DNA of 15,491 nucleotides. Origin: CAYTLQ01 sp964438715 (GTDB taxonomy: Bacteria > Bacteroidota > Ignavibacteria > Ignavibacteriales > Ignavibacteriaceae). Below, piece after piece: positions 7,617-14,703 of this stretch (its first letter is position 1; the number at the start of each line of letters is the position of its first letter). Location: NCBI GenBank assembly GCA_964438715.1, contig CAYTLQ010000349.1:1-15491 (forward strand), read 5' to 3'. The position numbers and the translations under genes were made by a program. The notes beneath the pieces are model-generated. The model searched no databases. It was not told the DNA's origin and saw only the letters and a program-made list of their open reading frames with translations.

Positions 7617-8612
7617 TTAATTAAGAATTTTTGCAGACTCCTGAATCTTATGAATAATTTCTTCCGCAACCTTTAATGCCCTTAATCCATCTTCCCCTGA
7701 GACAACCGGTTTCTTTCCATCGCGCACTGCCTCAATAAATAAGCGTAATTCATGCTGAAGAGCGTTAACTTCCACTACTTCCGGCTGTTCATAAATTATT
7801 TTCTTTTTTTTCTCGCCTACACCCAACTCGTCAAAAGTAATGTGTCCGGTTTTTACTTCCTCATTAATGGGCAGTAGGCGGAACACCTCTGAAACGCCGG
7901 TAGTGAAATCAAGAGAAATATAAGAGTCGCGTTGGAAAATACGCATCTTCCTCATTTTTTTCTGACTGATTCGGCTGGCAGTAACATTTGCAACAGCCCC
8001 ATTTTCAAATTCTATCCTTGCATTTGCAATATCAACACTATCCGAGACCACTGAGACACCACTCGCATCCACTTTTTTCACTTCACTTTTTACCAAGCTG
8101 AGGATTATATCAATATCGTGAATCATAAGGTCGAGTACTACTGCTACATCTGTACCACGAGGATTAAACTGTGCCAGCCTGTCAGTTTGTATAAACATCG
8201 GGCGTAAGTCATACTGTTCTAACGAAAGTAAAGCAGGATTAAATCGCTCGATATGCCCGACTTGTAACACAAGGTTTTTTTCATTTGCCAAAAGAACGAT
8301 TTCTTCCGCCTCGTAAATATGTACAGTTATAGGTTTTTCAATAAATACATGTATTCCACGCTGAAGACACTGCCGTGCCAATTCGTAGTGAGCGCTGGTA
8401 ATTGCGGCAATACTTACCGCTTCTGTTTTTTCTAACAATTCATCGAGAGTTGCACACACCGGTACAGAAAACTCCTCCGCACACTTTTTTGCCTGAGTAA
8501 TCTCCTTATCATAAACTCCAACGAATTCACACTCTTCCATTGTACTAAGCATTTTCACATGCAGTTTTCCGAGATGTCCCGTTCCTATTACTCCAGCTTT
8601 TATTTTTCTCAT
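7617..8612 (-). CDS. Gfo/Idh/MocA-family NAD(P)-dependent sugar dehydrogenase
   Basis: The N-terminal Rossmann fold carries GVIGTGHLGKLH (residues 7-18). The catalytic-region motif IEKP at 91-94 (Lys93) and DLMIHDID at 161-168 (Asp161, His165) mark an active family member, and 331 residues is normal. The substrate is not readable with certainty. HIERFNPA at 120-127 is shared with the UDP-N-acetylglucosamine 3-dehydrogenase (GnnA-like) branch, which helps make amino-sugar-modified lipid A, so a nucleotide-sugar role is plausible but inferred. The AAGGA site 8 bases before the ATG supports the start. It follows the T9SS plug gene by 58 bases and precedes the LtrA-family gene, so it may share their transcript. 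Confidence 0.9.
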   Translation of the reverse strand: MRKIKAGVIGTGHLGKLHVKMLSTMEECEFVGVYDKEITQAKKCAEEFSVPVCATLDELLEKTEAVSIAAITSAHYELARQCLQRGIHVFIEKPITVHIYEAEEIVLLANEKNLVLQVGHIERFNPALLSLEQYDLRPMFIQTDRLAQFNPRGTDVAVVLDLMIHDIDIILSLVKSEVKKVDASGVSVVSDSVDIANARIEFENGAVANVTASRISQKKMRKMRIFQRDSYISLDFTTGVSEVFRLLPINEEVKTGHITFDELGVGEKKKKIIYEQPEVVEVNALQHELRLFIEAVRDGKKPVVSGEDGLRALKVAEEIIHKIQESAKILN

Positions 8613-8670
8613 TTTTTGGTTCCTTACTTATAATTATCTATGCTTAAACTCATCAGAATGTATGAGCAGT

Positions 8671-9906
8671 TTATATTTTTTCGTATTTGTTGATAAATGT
8701 ACGGTATCCTATAATTCTGGTTACTCCATAAATCGATGGGTCATTATAGTAAACGAAAACAGATATATTAAGCGTTGTGTTGTAATTGTTTCCTTCGTAA
8801 GTATGCCAATCCTCAACTCCGGTAAGCGGATTAACAATGCAATACTGATAGTCATAAACCCCTCGCTTTAAAGGAATAGTAAGCGAATAAGTCTTCTCGT
8901 CCTTTTTCATTTTATACTCAGGTAATATCTGCCATTGATTAAAGGAACCCGTAAGATAAACATCGCCATTTGGTTTTTCGGGCAGTGCAAGAGTAAATGT
9001 AACATTTAAATATTCAGCAAATGGCTCCTTATATGGAGTAATCATTTTTGCACCGTTAAGGTCCTCCTTGCGGGTTACATACATTCCGGAATATTCAATT
9101 TTTTCCCTTTGCGCATATACATCACCGTGGGGATACAAATTTGCATTTCTTGTGTCGGTCTGCCGATATTCATTTCCGGGTCGAAGTTCAGTAGCCCAAA
9201 ATACAAACTTTCTGTCACCGTTCCATTCCATATACCCGTTACTACCAGCCTTTGATGAGTTATCTATTTTTATTGTCTGGTATAGCTTCTGATTTATAAT
9301 TATTTCAATACCACTGAGGTTTTGAGGGAATAAATTACCCGGAAGTTCAAATGTGGTCATTATCTTCATAAATCGACCAAGATCTGCAGGATAATACTGA
9401 TTTCCTGATCTGTAATCTTTATAGAATTTTGCTGTAAGAGGAACATTATTCTCAACAACATAAAAACGCCGTTCGGCATAGACCAATGAAGTGTCGGAAA
9501 TATCGGTTATGCGTAAAATCCAGTTACCTGAATAAGGAAACCGTATTATACCCTTGCTATCGGGGAATGTTAGCTTTACATGGTAGTCTGCACCTCGCAC
9601 AAATGATGGGAGGGACTCATATTCGATCCGGTCAAAAATATTAAATCCCCCATTCTGAATATTAACAGAATTTACTGCCTGCCAGTTACGGGAGCAGTAA
9701 AGAAAAACTATTGCAAGTTGAGGAAAAACATCGGACTGAATATCGAACTCAACGGTTAACTTTGTGGTACCTTTATCGCCGGCAATAACAATGGGAAGTG
9801 TTGTCTGGTTATCGGAAGCGTAAACCTGAAGAGATTTTATTTGAAGACCAAAAACAAAAGAATGCAGAACAAGAATTATTACAACAACTGTTCTGCAAAA
9901 AGGCAT
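8671..9906 (-). CDS. Type IX secretion system plug protein homologue (DUF5103 family)
   Basis: In the T9SS the plug protein closes the lateral gate of the giant outer-membrane channel SprA; family members carry an N-terminal plug domain and a C-terminal immunoglobulin-like domain. Here residues 1-20 form a signal peptide (MPFCRTVVVIILVLHSFVFG). The next part reads IKSLQVY, then FLYCSRNWQ at 68-76, matching the usual HCnaDW block. Residues about 298-385 form a beta-sandwich like a glycogen-binding domain (DVYLTGSFNQW then KRGVYDYQYCIV), followed by VYYNDPSIYGVTRIIGY, a typical DUF5103 ending. The length, 411 residues, fits. The ATG is 3 bases after the stop of the 79-residue gene and no Shine-Dalgarno site is seen, so coupling is likely. 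Its presence indicates a T9SS-bearing lineage. Confidence 0.85.
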   Translation of the reverse strand: MPFCRTVVVIILVLHSFVFGLQIKSLQVYASDNQTTLPIVIAGDKGTTKLTVEFDIQSDVFPQLAIVFLYCSRNWQAVNSVNIQNGGFNIFDRIEYESLPSFVRGADYHVKLTFPDSKGIIRFPYSGNWILRITDISDTSLVYAERRFYVVENNVPLTAKFYKDYRSGNQYYPADLGRFMKIMTTFELPGNLFPQNLSGIEIIINQKLYQTIKIDNSSKAGSNGYMEWNGDRKFVFWATELRPGNEYRQTDTRNANLYPHGDVYAQREKIEYSGMYVTRKEDLNGAKMITPYKEPFAEYLNVTFTLALPEKPNGDVYLTGSFNQWQILPEYKMKKDEKTYSLTIPLKRGVYDYQYCIVNPLTGVEDWHTYEGNNYNTTLNISVFVYYNDPSIYGVTRIIGYRTFINKYEKI

Positions 9907-9909
9907 AAA

Positions 9910-10149
9910 TCAGAAATTAAAAATTTCTACACATTTAATTGCTTTGTAGAATATAAATATCCGTACCTGTTCAGCATCGCGTCGGGTTTCAAGCAGAAGA
10001 CCATCATCAAAAGCATCAACAAGCGTACCGCTCTTAAAGACAATTTCATAAATAGCCGAATCGGATTTTTCATCCATCACAATGCCGTAATTTTCGAACA
10101 TTGTAACATTCAAGGTCTTACCGACATATTGTTTCCAGTTCATCTGCAT
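9910..10149 (-). CDS. Small 79-residue protein, possibly Sm-like/SH3-like beta fold
   Basis: I do not recognise a named family. The protein reads as five short beta strands: LNVTMFENYGIVM, AIYEIVFKSGTLVDAF, GLLLETRR, VRIFIFYKAIKCVEIF. The phrase SGTLVDAFDDGLLLE followed by a strand ending in YKAIKCVEIF recalls the Sm1/Sm2 layout of Hfq-like proteins, but this is only a visual resemblance. There is no signal peptide, so it is probably cytosolic. A GAGGAG site 10 bases upstream supports the ATG at 10149, with ATG 10143 as an alternative. It begins 21 bases after the secreted-protein gene and its TGA lies 3 bases before the plug gene ATG, so it belongs to the same transcript. Confidence 0.75.
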   Translation of the reverse strand: MQMNWKQYVGKTLNVTMFENYGIVMDEKSDSAIYEIVFKSGTLVDAFDDGLLLETRRDAEQVRIFIFYKAIKCVEIFNF

Positions 10150-10170
10150 TTATGAAAACTCCTCTACTAT

Positions 10171-10881
10171 CTATAAAAATTGCTCAATTATTTTTTTGAA
10201 CTCTGCTCTGTCAGGACAATTATAATATTTCATAAGAAACTGCTCTGCCAGTGTATCCTCGAACGCATGCCGTAAATTTATGTATATTGCAGCGATAAGC
10301 CTTTTATTTGCCTGAGAAAACTCACAGCCGGGATTCTCGAATCCCTCCCTTTCCTCAAGCATTTTTTCAAGTACTTCATTAAATTCAAGGAAGAAATTGT
10401 AAATATCTGTATTTACATTAAGAAATTCAACTCCGGTATAAACCCAAAACTGAATAGGATATGAAATTTGCTCATCAGAATTTGGGAAAAGTGCATCAAA
10501 ATCCGGATTTCCTGCTGTTATTACCAATGAATTCAGTTCCTCCGAGAACTCTATTACCGGCTCGGCGAATCCTGAAGTAACCGAGTCCGCAAGAAAAAAT
10601 CCTTCATTTAATTCGAACACAAATACAACATACCATATCGTTGAATCGCGGGCAGATTTATCGATTACTATAAGTTCATCCGCGTCATCAGAGTCAAGAT
10701 CATAATAAAAATACTCGGGTTGAGAAAAGACCCGAAAGTCCAGTATAACACCTTCAGCGTCCATAACAAAAAGAGTATCTCCCTGAATATTGTGGATTGC
10801 CGGGTTCTCCTGCGCCATCGCTGAAGTTGATAAAACTAAGAGAAAAAAGATCGCGAAACAGGATTTAATATATGGTGACAT
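10171..10881 (-). CDS. Secreted protein of unknown function with a calcium-loop-like motif
   Basis: Residues 1-23 form a signal peptide (hydrophobic core, cleavage probably AMA|QE), so the 236-residue protein is exported. Residues 61-69, DLDSDDADE, fit the calcium-binding loop DxDxDxxxE seen in FG-GAP/VCBS-like and dockerin-like repeats. It sits between beta-rich stretches (EYFYYDLD..., ELIVID), as in a single propeller-blade repeat. The C-terminal third (about 165-236) is helical and has Cys186 and Cys222, which could pair. It is the first gene of a co-directional set with the small protein and the T9SS plug, downstream of a 252-base gap that probably holds their promoter. No Shine-Dalgarno site precedes the ATG. 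Function unknown; a role at the outer surface is plausible. Confidence 0.75.
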   Translation of the reverse strand: MSPYIKSCFAIFFLLVLSTSAMAQENPAIHNIQGDTLFVMDAEGVILDFRVFSQPEYFYYDLDSDDADELIVIDKSARDSTIWYVVFVFELNEGFFLADSVTSGFAEPVIEFSEELNSLVITAGNPDFDALFPNSDEQISYPIQFWVYTGVEFLNVNTDIYNFFLEFNEVLEKMLEEREGFENPGCEFSQANKRLIAAIYINLRHAFEDTLAEQFLMKYYNCPDRAEFKKIIEQFL

Positions 10882-11133
10882 AAAAAATTATTGGCAATAT
10901 CCTAAAAATACAAGAATCTTAACTTTATACATCACGGAAATAAATTGGTGTGACCTCGACCCTACCCATGTAATTTCAAATAAATGACAAGAGAAATAAT
11001 ACAACAATATCTGTTCATGGCTTCTTACAGCCGGAGGATATTAACAGCCTGCAGTTGCAGCGACCAAAATTTCTGATTAGTGTGGAAATATATTAGGGAG
11101 ATACTTGTGGAATGAACAGAATGCCGAACAAAG
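10882..11133 (-). other. 252-base intergenic region between the anti-sigma gene and the secreted-protein gene
   Basis: This is the longest gap in the window. I see no credible gene, tRNA or repeat. It contains a short inverted repeat, CTGCAGTTGCAG (11049-11060), without a U-run, so no clear terminator for the sigma/anti-sigma transcript. A TATAAA-like box near 10923-10928 on the minus strand has no convincing -35 partner. The promoter of the downstream ten-gene array most likely lies here, but I cannot place it. Confidence 0.5.
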
Positions 11134-11958
11134 TCAAAAAGAAGAAATGAACTTATCCATTAAATCTGCGTTTTCGTTTGTTACTATTGCGCAGATATTT
11201 TCACCCGATTTCTTAAATATAGTTGAGTGATTGGAAGACTTCTTGGAATAACACTTCCCTTCATCCAGAAAACGCACCAGTCCACTGGATAGTGATACCT
11301 TTCCCGATGAAACTAAATACGACCGATGTACCTGATAAACATATATTATTTTTCCTTCAGGTGAGGCATACACATGATGCGCAAATTTTTCCCCATTTTC
11401 TTCAGAGACAACACCGCCAACCAATTTCCATAAATCGAATGTTGGAATAACAGCGCTATACTTAACCCCCGATTCTCTGAAAAATTTTTGAATTTCTTCG
11501 GGATTACTGCTCACAATCTGAGGCGCAAGTTTACCGGCAATGATAAGACCAAAATTTTTTTCAGCCTGTAAAAACATGTTAGATGCGCCTGATTGCTCGA
11601 GTGAAAAATCAGTCTGTTGATTATTAAGGTTGTAAAGAATAATTAATGCCACACCGACCAATGTTGCAAACGCAAATGCCGGAGAAAGCAATAATGACTC
11701 TATGAACTCACGGAAAGAAGGTTTGGTTGACTTTTTGACTATACGCTCCCGAACATGCTCAGGAACTGCCGGAGTTTTTATTCTCTCACGGACTAATTGT
11801 TTCATCATTTTCTGGATGTGTAATTCCACACGCAGATTTTCATCGGCGGCGAGGTGTTCTTCAACAAATTTCACCTCTTCGGGGTTACGCAGTTCATTAT
11901 CTGCGTATGCGGTAACTAATCCTAATAAATCGTCTCTATTCATATTCATTCTGTTCAC
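11134..11958 (-). CDS. Membrane-anchored anti-sigma factor with a zinc-less sigma-binding domain
   Basis: It should bind and hold back the ECF sigma factor encoded just upstream. Residues about 9-60 are the cytosolic sigma-binding helices. Residues about 91-110 (LLSPAFAFATLVGVALIILY) are the single membrane helix, and about 111-274 form a periplasmic domain. The canonical HxxxCxxC zinc motif reads H35-LAA-D39-EN-L42, so both cysteines are gone. The only cysteines, Cys236 and Cys256, are in the periplasmic part. The start is uncertain: GTG at 11958 overlaps the sigma TGA stop (GTGA) and has AGAGGA 11 bases upstream, while ATGs at 11949 and 11943 are alternatives. The overlap indicates coupled translation with its sigma factor, the usual arrangement. 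Confidence 0.88.
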   Translation of the reverse strand: MNRMNMNRDDLLGLVTAYADNELRNPEEVKFVEEHLAADENLRVELHIQKMMKQLVRERIKTPAVPEHVRERIVKKSTKPSFREFIESLLLSPAFAFATLVGVALIILYNLNNQQTDFSLEQSGASNMFLQAEKNFGLIIAGKLAPQIVSSNPEEIQKFFRESGVKYSAVIPTFDLWKLVGGVVSEENGEKFAHHVYASPEGKIIYVYQVHRSYLVSSGKVSLSSGLVRFLDEGKCYSKKSSNHSTIFKKSGENICAIVTNENADLMDKFISSF

Positions 11959-12548
11959 TTGCTAAGGAATCCTCTGTCCTGTGCGTAATCATGTAAAATG
12001 GCAAATAACATTTTTCTTGCCCTGTGAAGGCGGGAACGGACAGTTCCTATCGGGGTATCAATAAAATCTGCTATTTCTTCGTAAGTGAAACCCTCAATAT
12101 CAGAGAGAATGATAACTGTCCGAAATTCTTCCGGCAGTTTATTTAAAGCTCCCTGGATATCATCATCGAGTAAATTATCAAAAGCGTCCTTGTCCATGAT
12201 AGCGTCATCAGTACTGCTCGGTTTAACGCTTTCATAGAAGGTTTCTACTTCTTCATAATCAAGTTTAACGGGTTCCGATTTTTTTTTCCTATAAATGTTG
12301 ATGTACGAATTCTTCATTATTCGAAACAACCATGCCTTACAATTAGTTCCACGCTGGAACTTATCAAAAAACCGGAATGCACGGAGATAGGTCTCCTGCA
12401 GAAGATCGTTTGCATCGTCTTCATCGTTGGTTAACTTTAAAGCATAGTGGTACAACGACTGCATGTGCGGAACAGCTTCTCTCTCAAATGCCTGTCGCAG
12501 ATTCTCATCGTTACCGGAATTCGTAAGCAGTGTCAGAAAAAAGATCAT
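11955..12548 (-). CDS. ECF-type RNA polymerase sigma factor (sigma70 family)
   Basis: It directs RNA polymerase to a specific promoter set. Region 2 covers about residues 21-90, with DEDDANDLLQETYLRAFRFF and KAWLFRIMKNSYINIYRKKK typical of the core-binding and -10-recognising helices. An acidic linker follows. Region 4 covers about 130-185, with the helix-turn-helix TYEEIADFIDTPIGTVRSRL recognising the -35 element. There is no region 3, as expected for ECF factors. The first nine residues (MIFFLTLLT) are unusual and no Shine-Dalgarno site precedes the ATG at 12548, so the real start could be slightly downstream at a non-ATG codon. The gene overlaps the anti-sigma gene by 4 bases and begins 61 bases after the M14 peptidase gene; the gap may hold its own promoter. 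Confidence 0.95.
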   Translation of the reverse strand: MIFFLTLLTNSGNDENLRQAFEREAVPHMQSLYHYALKLTNDEDDANDLLQETYLRAFRFFDKFQRGTNCKAWLFRIMKNSYINIYRKKKSEPVKLDYEEVETFYESVKPSSTDDAIMDKDAFDNLLDDDIQGALNKLPEEFRTVIILSDIEGFTYEEIADFIDTPIGTVRSRLHRARKMLFAILHDYAQDRGFLSK

Positions 12549-12609
12549 TGTAGTGCTTAAAAACAGAAATTTTGTTAATTAATATAACCTTTTTCCCGAT
12601 AAATTTCCG

Positions 12610-14061
12610 TTAAAGCGAATTTTTGAAGTCTTTCAGAGGTCTTCCCGGCCTGATTACCTGACCATTAATTACTATAAAAATTACTTCTTCTTTGCGTTTC
12701 ACAACTAAATTGCATGGAGCTCCGATGGTTATTTTACCATCCATACTATCAGTTACATTATCGGAATATATGTTCAACGGAAAGTTTTGTCTGTTTATAT
12801 TTTCTGCTGTGGTACGAATTGCAGTATATCCCCGCTTATGTAATTCAGTAATTTTCTCATCGCTTAACTTAGAAGGGTCAGAAATTATATCATCCCAGAC
12901 TTTTCCCTGTTCAATAATACAACCTTCAAGATCAAGCTCATCAAATCCGTAAAAAACTGAAAGGTCGCCAATATCTTCTATACTGCTTTTTAAATAATAG
13001 TCTCTCGCAGTATTAGAATTAATTTCATTCATATTTACAGCTATATCCGCTTTATACACTTGTCCGTTTTCGTGGACTGTTCCGTTTCGTAATATCAGAT
13101 CAAAGAGATATTTTTCGTTGAATGGTAATTCATCGTAGGGAATAGTTGAAGCATTTACATATCGCTTTGATGCGATGTTCTCAAACGCAGAGAGCAGAGA
13201 GATAAAGTTTAATTTCCTGATCAAATCTTTTTCCCTGTCGTTTTTCCATCCCCCGCTTTCTATTAAAATTGTTGCGGCACCCAGTAACTGGAAATTGTCG
13301 CCGTACGCTCTGGGTTCGAAATCGTCCTGGTATTTTGCTAAATGTCCCGGTACAAACCTGCCGAGTACTTCTACCATACCTGAAATTAGCTTTATAGCGG
13401 TTTCTCTGTTTTCATTTAAATCTTTATTATAGTTGTATGCGGGAGCCAAATACGAAATGACTGCTTCTCTCGGAGAATTGCCGACACTGTATCGGGGGCT
13501 TTGGTCATGCAGATTAAAACCAAAATCAGGTTGAATATCAAGAAATGTTTTCATCAAAATATCCGACTCAGGCGTCACTATTCGGGAAGCATCACGGTTA
13601 ATATCAATATCGTACGCATTTCTTCGTTGGAAGCGCTCGGCACCATCGGGGTTTACCATGGGCATAAAATACAATGTCAGTTCTGAAAGTATCCGTTCTT
13701 TCAGAGTATCAAAAGGAGTAGAGAATCGAAAAAAGCGAAAAATATCGAATAAAGCCATGGTTGCGGTTGGTTCATCACCGTGCATCTGCGACCATAAAAA
13801 CACTTTCGTTTTGCCAGTGCCAATAGTTATTAAATGTATCGGACGCTTTTCAACCGATTGCCCTTTTAATGTAACAGTAAACTTCTTGTTGTTGGCATAT
13901 ATTTTTATCAATGGCTGAAGTATTGCATTATTAAATCTCCTGTTGGTAAATTCAGGTTCACGATAATCCTCATAGGAATAGTACAGGTGATTAATAAATT
14001 CTTCGGACTGGCTCATTGCAATAAATGGCAATAAAAGGAAAAGTATGGAAATAAGTTTCAT
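12610..14061 (-). CDS. Secreted M14-family zinc carboxypeptidase with an unusual C-terminal beta domain
   Basis: Residues 1-17 form a signal peptide (MKLISILFLLLPFIAMS), so it acts in the periplasm or outside. The M14 core shows zinc ligands His94 and Glu97 in SQMHGDEPTA and His185 in FNLHDQSP, substrate-site NPDGAERF (137-144) and NRD (155-157), and the catalytic Glu268 in ILIESGGW. The family removes C-terminal residues from peptides or trims peptidoglycan peptides; the substrate here is unknown. After about residue 305 there is a second region: LILRNGTVHENGQVYKADIA at 322-341, and ITIGAPCNLVVKRKEEVIF then VINGQVI at 444-470. This resembles the two halves of the beta composite domain of amidohydrolases without the catalytic barrel. 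The ATG lacks a Shine-Dalgarno site. The gene diverges from the thioredoxin-fold gene. Confidence 0.9.
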   Translation of the reverse strand: MKLISILFLLLPFIAMSQSEEFINHLYYSYEDYREPEFTNRRFNNAILQPLIKIYANNKKFTVTLKGQSVEKRPIHLITIGTGKTKVFLWSQMHGDEPTATMALFDIFRFFRFSTPFDTLKERILSELTLYFMPMVNPDGAERFQRRNAYDIDINRDASRIVTPESDILMKTFLDIQPDFGFNLHDQSPRYSVGNSPREAVISYLAPAYNYNKDLNENRETAIKLISGMVEVLGRFVPGHLAKYQDDFEPRAYGDNFQLLGAATILIESGGWKNDREKDLIRKLNFISLLSAFENIASKRYVNASTIPYDELPFNEKYLFDLILRNGTVHENGQVYKADIAVNMNEINSNTARDYYLKSSIEDIGDLSVFYGFDELDLEGCIIEQGKVWDDIISDPSKLSDEKITELHKRGYTAIRTTAENINRQNFPLNIYSDNVTDSMDGKITIGAPCNLVVKRKEEVIFIVINGQVIRPGRPLKDFKNSL

Positions 14062-14082
14062 GGATTATTTCTAATTTACCAA

Positions 14083-14110
14083 TTGAATTCATAATATTCC
14101 AAAATATAAT
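14083..14110 (+). promoter_or_regulatory. Sigma70-type promoter for the thioredoxin-fold gene
   Basis: TTGAAT (14083-14088) and TATAAT (14105-14110) are separated by 16 bases, 32 bases before the ATG at 14143. The -10 is a perfect consensus and the -35 matches four of six. This fits the common sigma70 pattern rather than the -33/-7 pattern of Bacteroides. It lies in the 81-base divergent gap shared with the M14 peptidase gene. Confidence 0.6.
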
Positions 14111-14133
14111 CTTTTTATAACAATATATTCTAT

Positions 14134-14137
14134 AGGA
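14134..14137 (+). promoter_or_regulatory. Ribosome binding site of the thioredoxin-fold gene
   Basis: AGGA lies 5 bases before the ATG at 14143 and supports that start. Confidence 0.6.
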
Positions 14138-14142
14138 TTACT

Positions 14143-14682
14143 ATGGATAGCACAGTACTAACACTCGGAAGTAAAATGCCTGATTTTTCTTTACCCGCCA
14201 CTGACGGACGCACATATAGTAGCAGTTCTTTCAGTAATGCGGAAGTACTTATTATTATTTTCAGTTGTAATCACTGCCCTTATGTACAGGCGTACGAAAA
14301 CAGAATTATACAAATTCAGAAAAAATATAAGGAAAATGGTGTACAGGTAGTTGCTATTAACTCTAATGATGCAGTGAAATATCCGGAAGATTCATTTAGT
14401 GAAATGCAAAAAAGAGCAGAGGAAAAAGGCTTCAACTTTCCATATTTATATGACGAAACACAAGACATTGCACGGGCATTTGGAGCAACTCATACTCCTG
14501 AGTTATTCGTTTTTAATAAAGAGCGTAAGCTGGTATATTTCGGGAAAATAGATGATAACTGGCAGAACGAAACGCGCGTTAGAAACAAATATCTTGAAAA
14601 TGCTCTTGATGAACTTCTTTCAGGAAAAACCATATCTGTTCCTGAAACCTTTGCAATTGGCTGTACAATAAAATGGAAATAA
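14143..14682 (+). CDS. Thioredoxin-fold protein of the AhpC/TSA-redoxin group
   Basis: This is a 179-residue protein with LGSKMPDFSLPATDGRTYS at the start (the usual redoxin opening), then a CxxC motif, Cys42-Asn-His-Cys45 in FSCNHCPYVQAYE, and the cis-proline block ATHTPELFVFN near 115-125. CNHCPYV is characteristic of a widespread family of cytosolic thioredoxin-like proteins. They are thought to act in peroxide or disulfide reduction, but the exact substrate is not known. There is no signal peptide. A third Cys (about 174) lies near the C-terminus. It is the only plus-strand gene here, with its own sigma70-like promoter and Shine-Dalgarno site, and it converges on the barrel gene with 21 bases between the stops; no hairpin terminator is visible in that gap. 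Confidence 0.9.
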   Translation: MDSTVLTLGSKMPDFSLPATDGRTYSSSSFSNAEVLIIIFSCNHCPYVQAYENRIIQIQKKYKENGVQVVAINSNDAVKYPEDSFSEMQKRAEEKGFNFPYLYDETQDIARAFGATHTPELFVFNKERKLVYFGKIDDNWQNETRVRNKYLENALDELLSGKTISVPETFAIGCTIKWK

Positions 14683-14703
14683 CTCTGCCGGTTTGGTAAT
14701 ACA

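Noticed and set aside
8649..8666. Hairpin CTCAT/ATGAG after the plug gene stop as a terminator
   Set aside because: A 5-bp AT-rich stem with no following U-run is too weak to call a terminator.
10790..10987. 65-residue plus-strand open frame into the 252-base gap
   Set aside because: It mostly overlaps the signal-peptide region of the secreted protein on the other strand and has no ribosome site or recognisable features.
11049..11060. Inverted repeat CTGCAGTTGCAG as a terminator or operator
   Set aside because: It is short, has only two bases between arms and no U-run; it could easily be chance.
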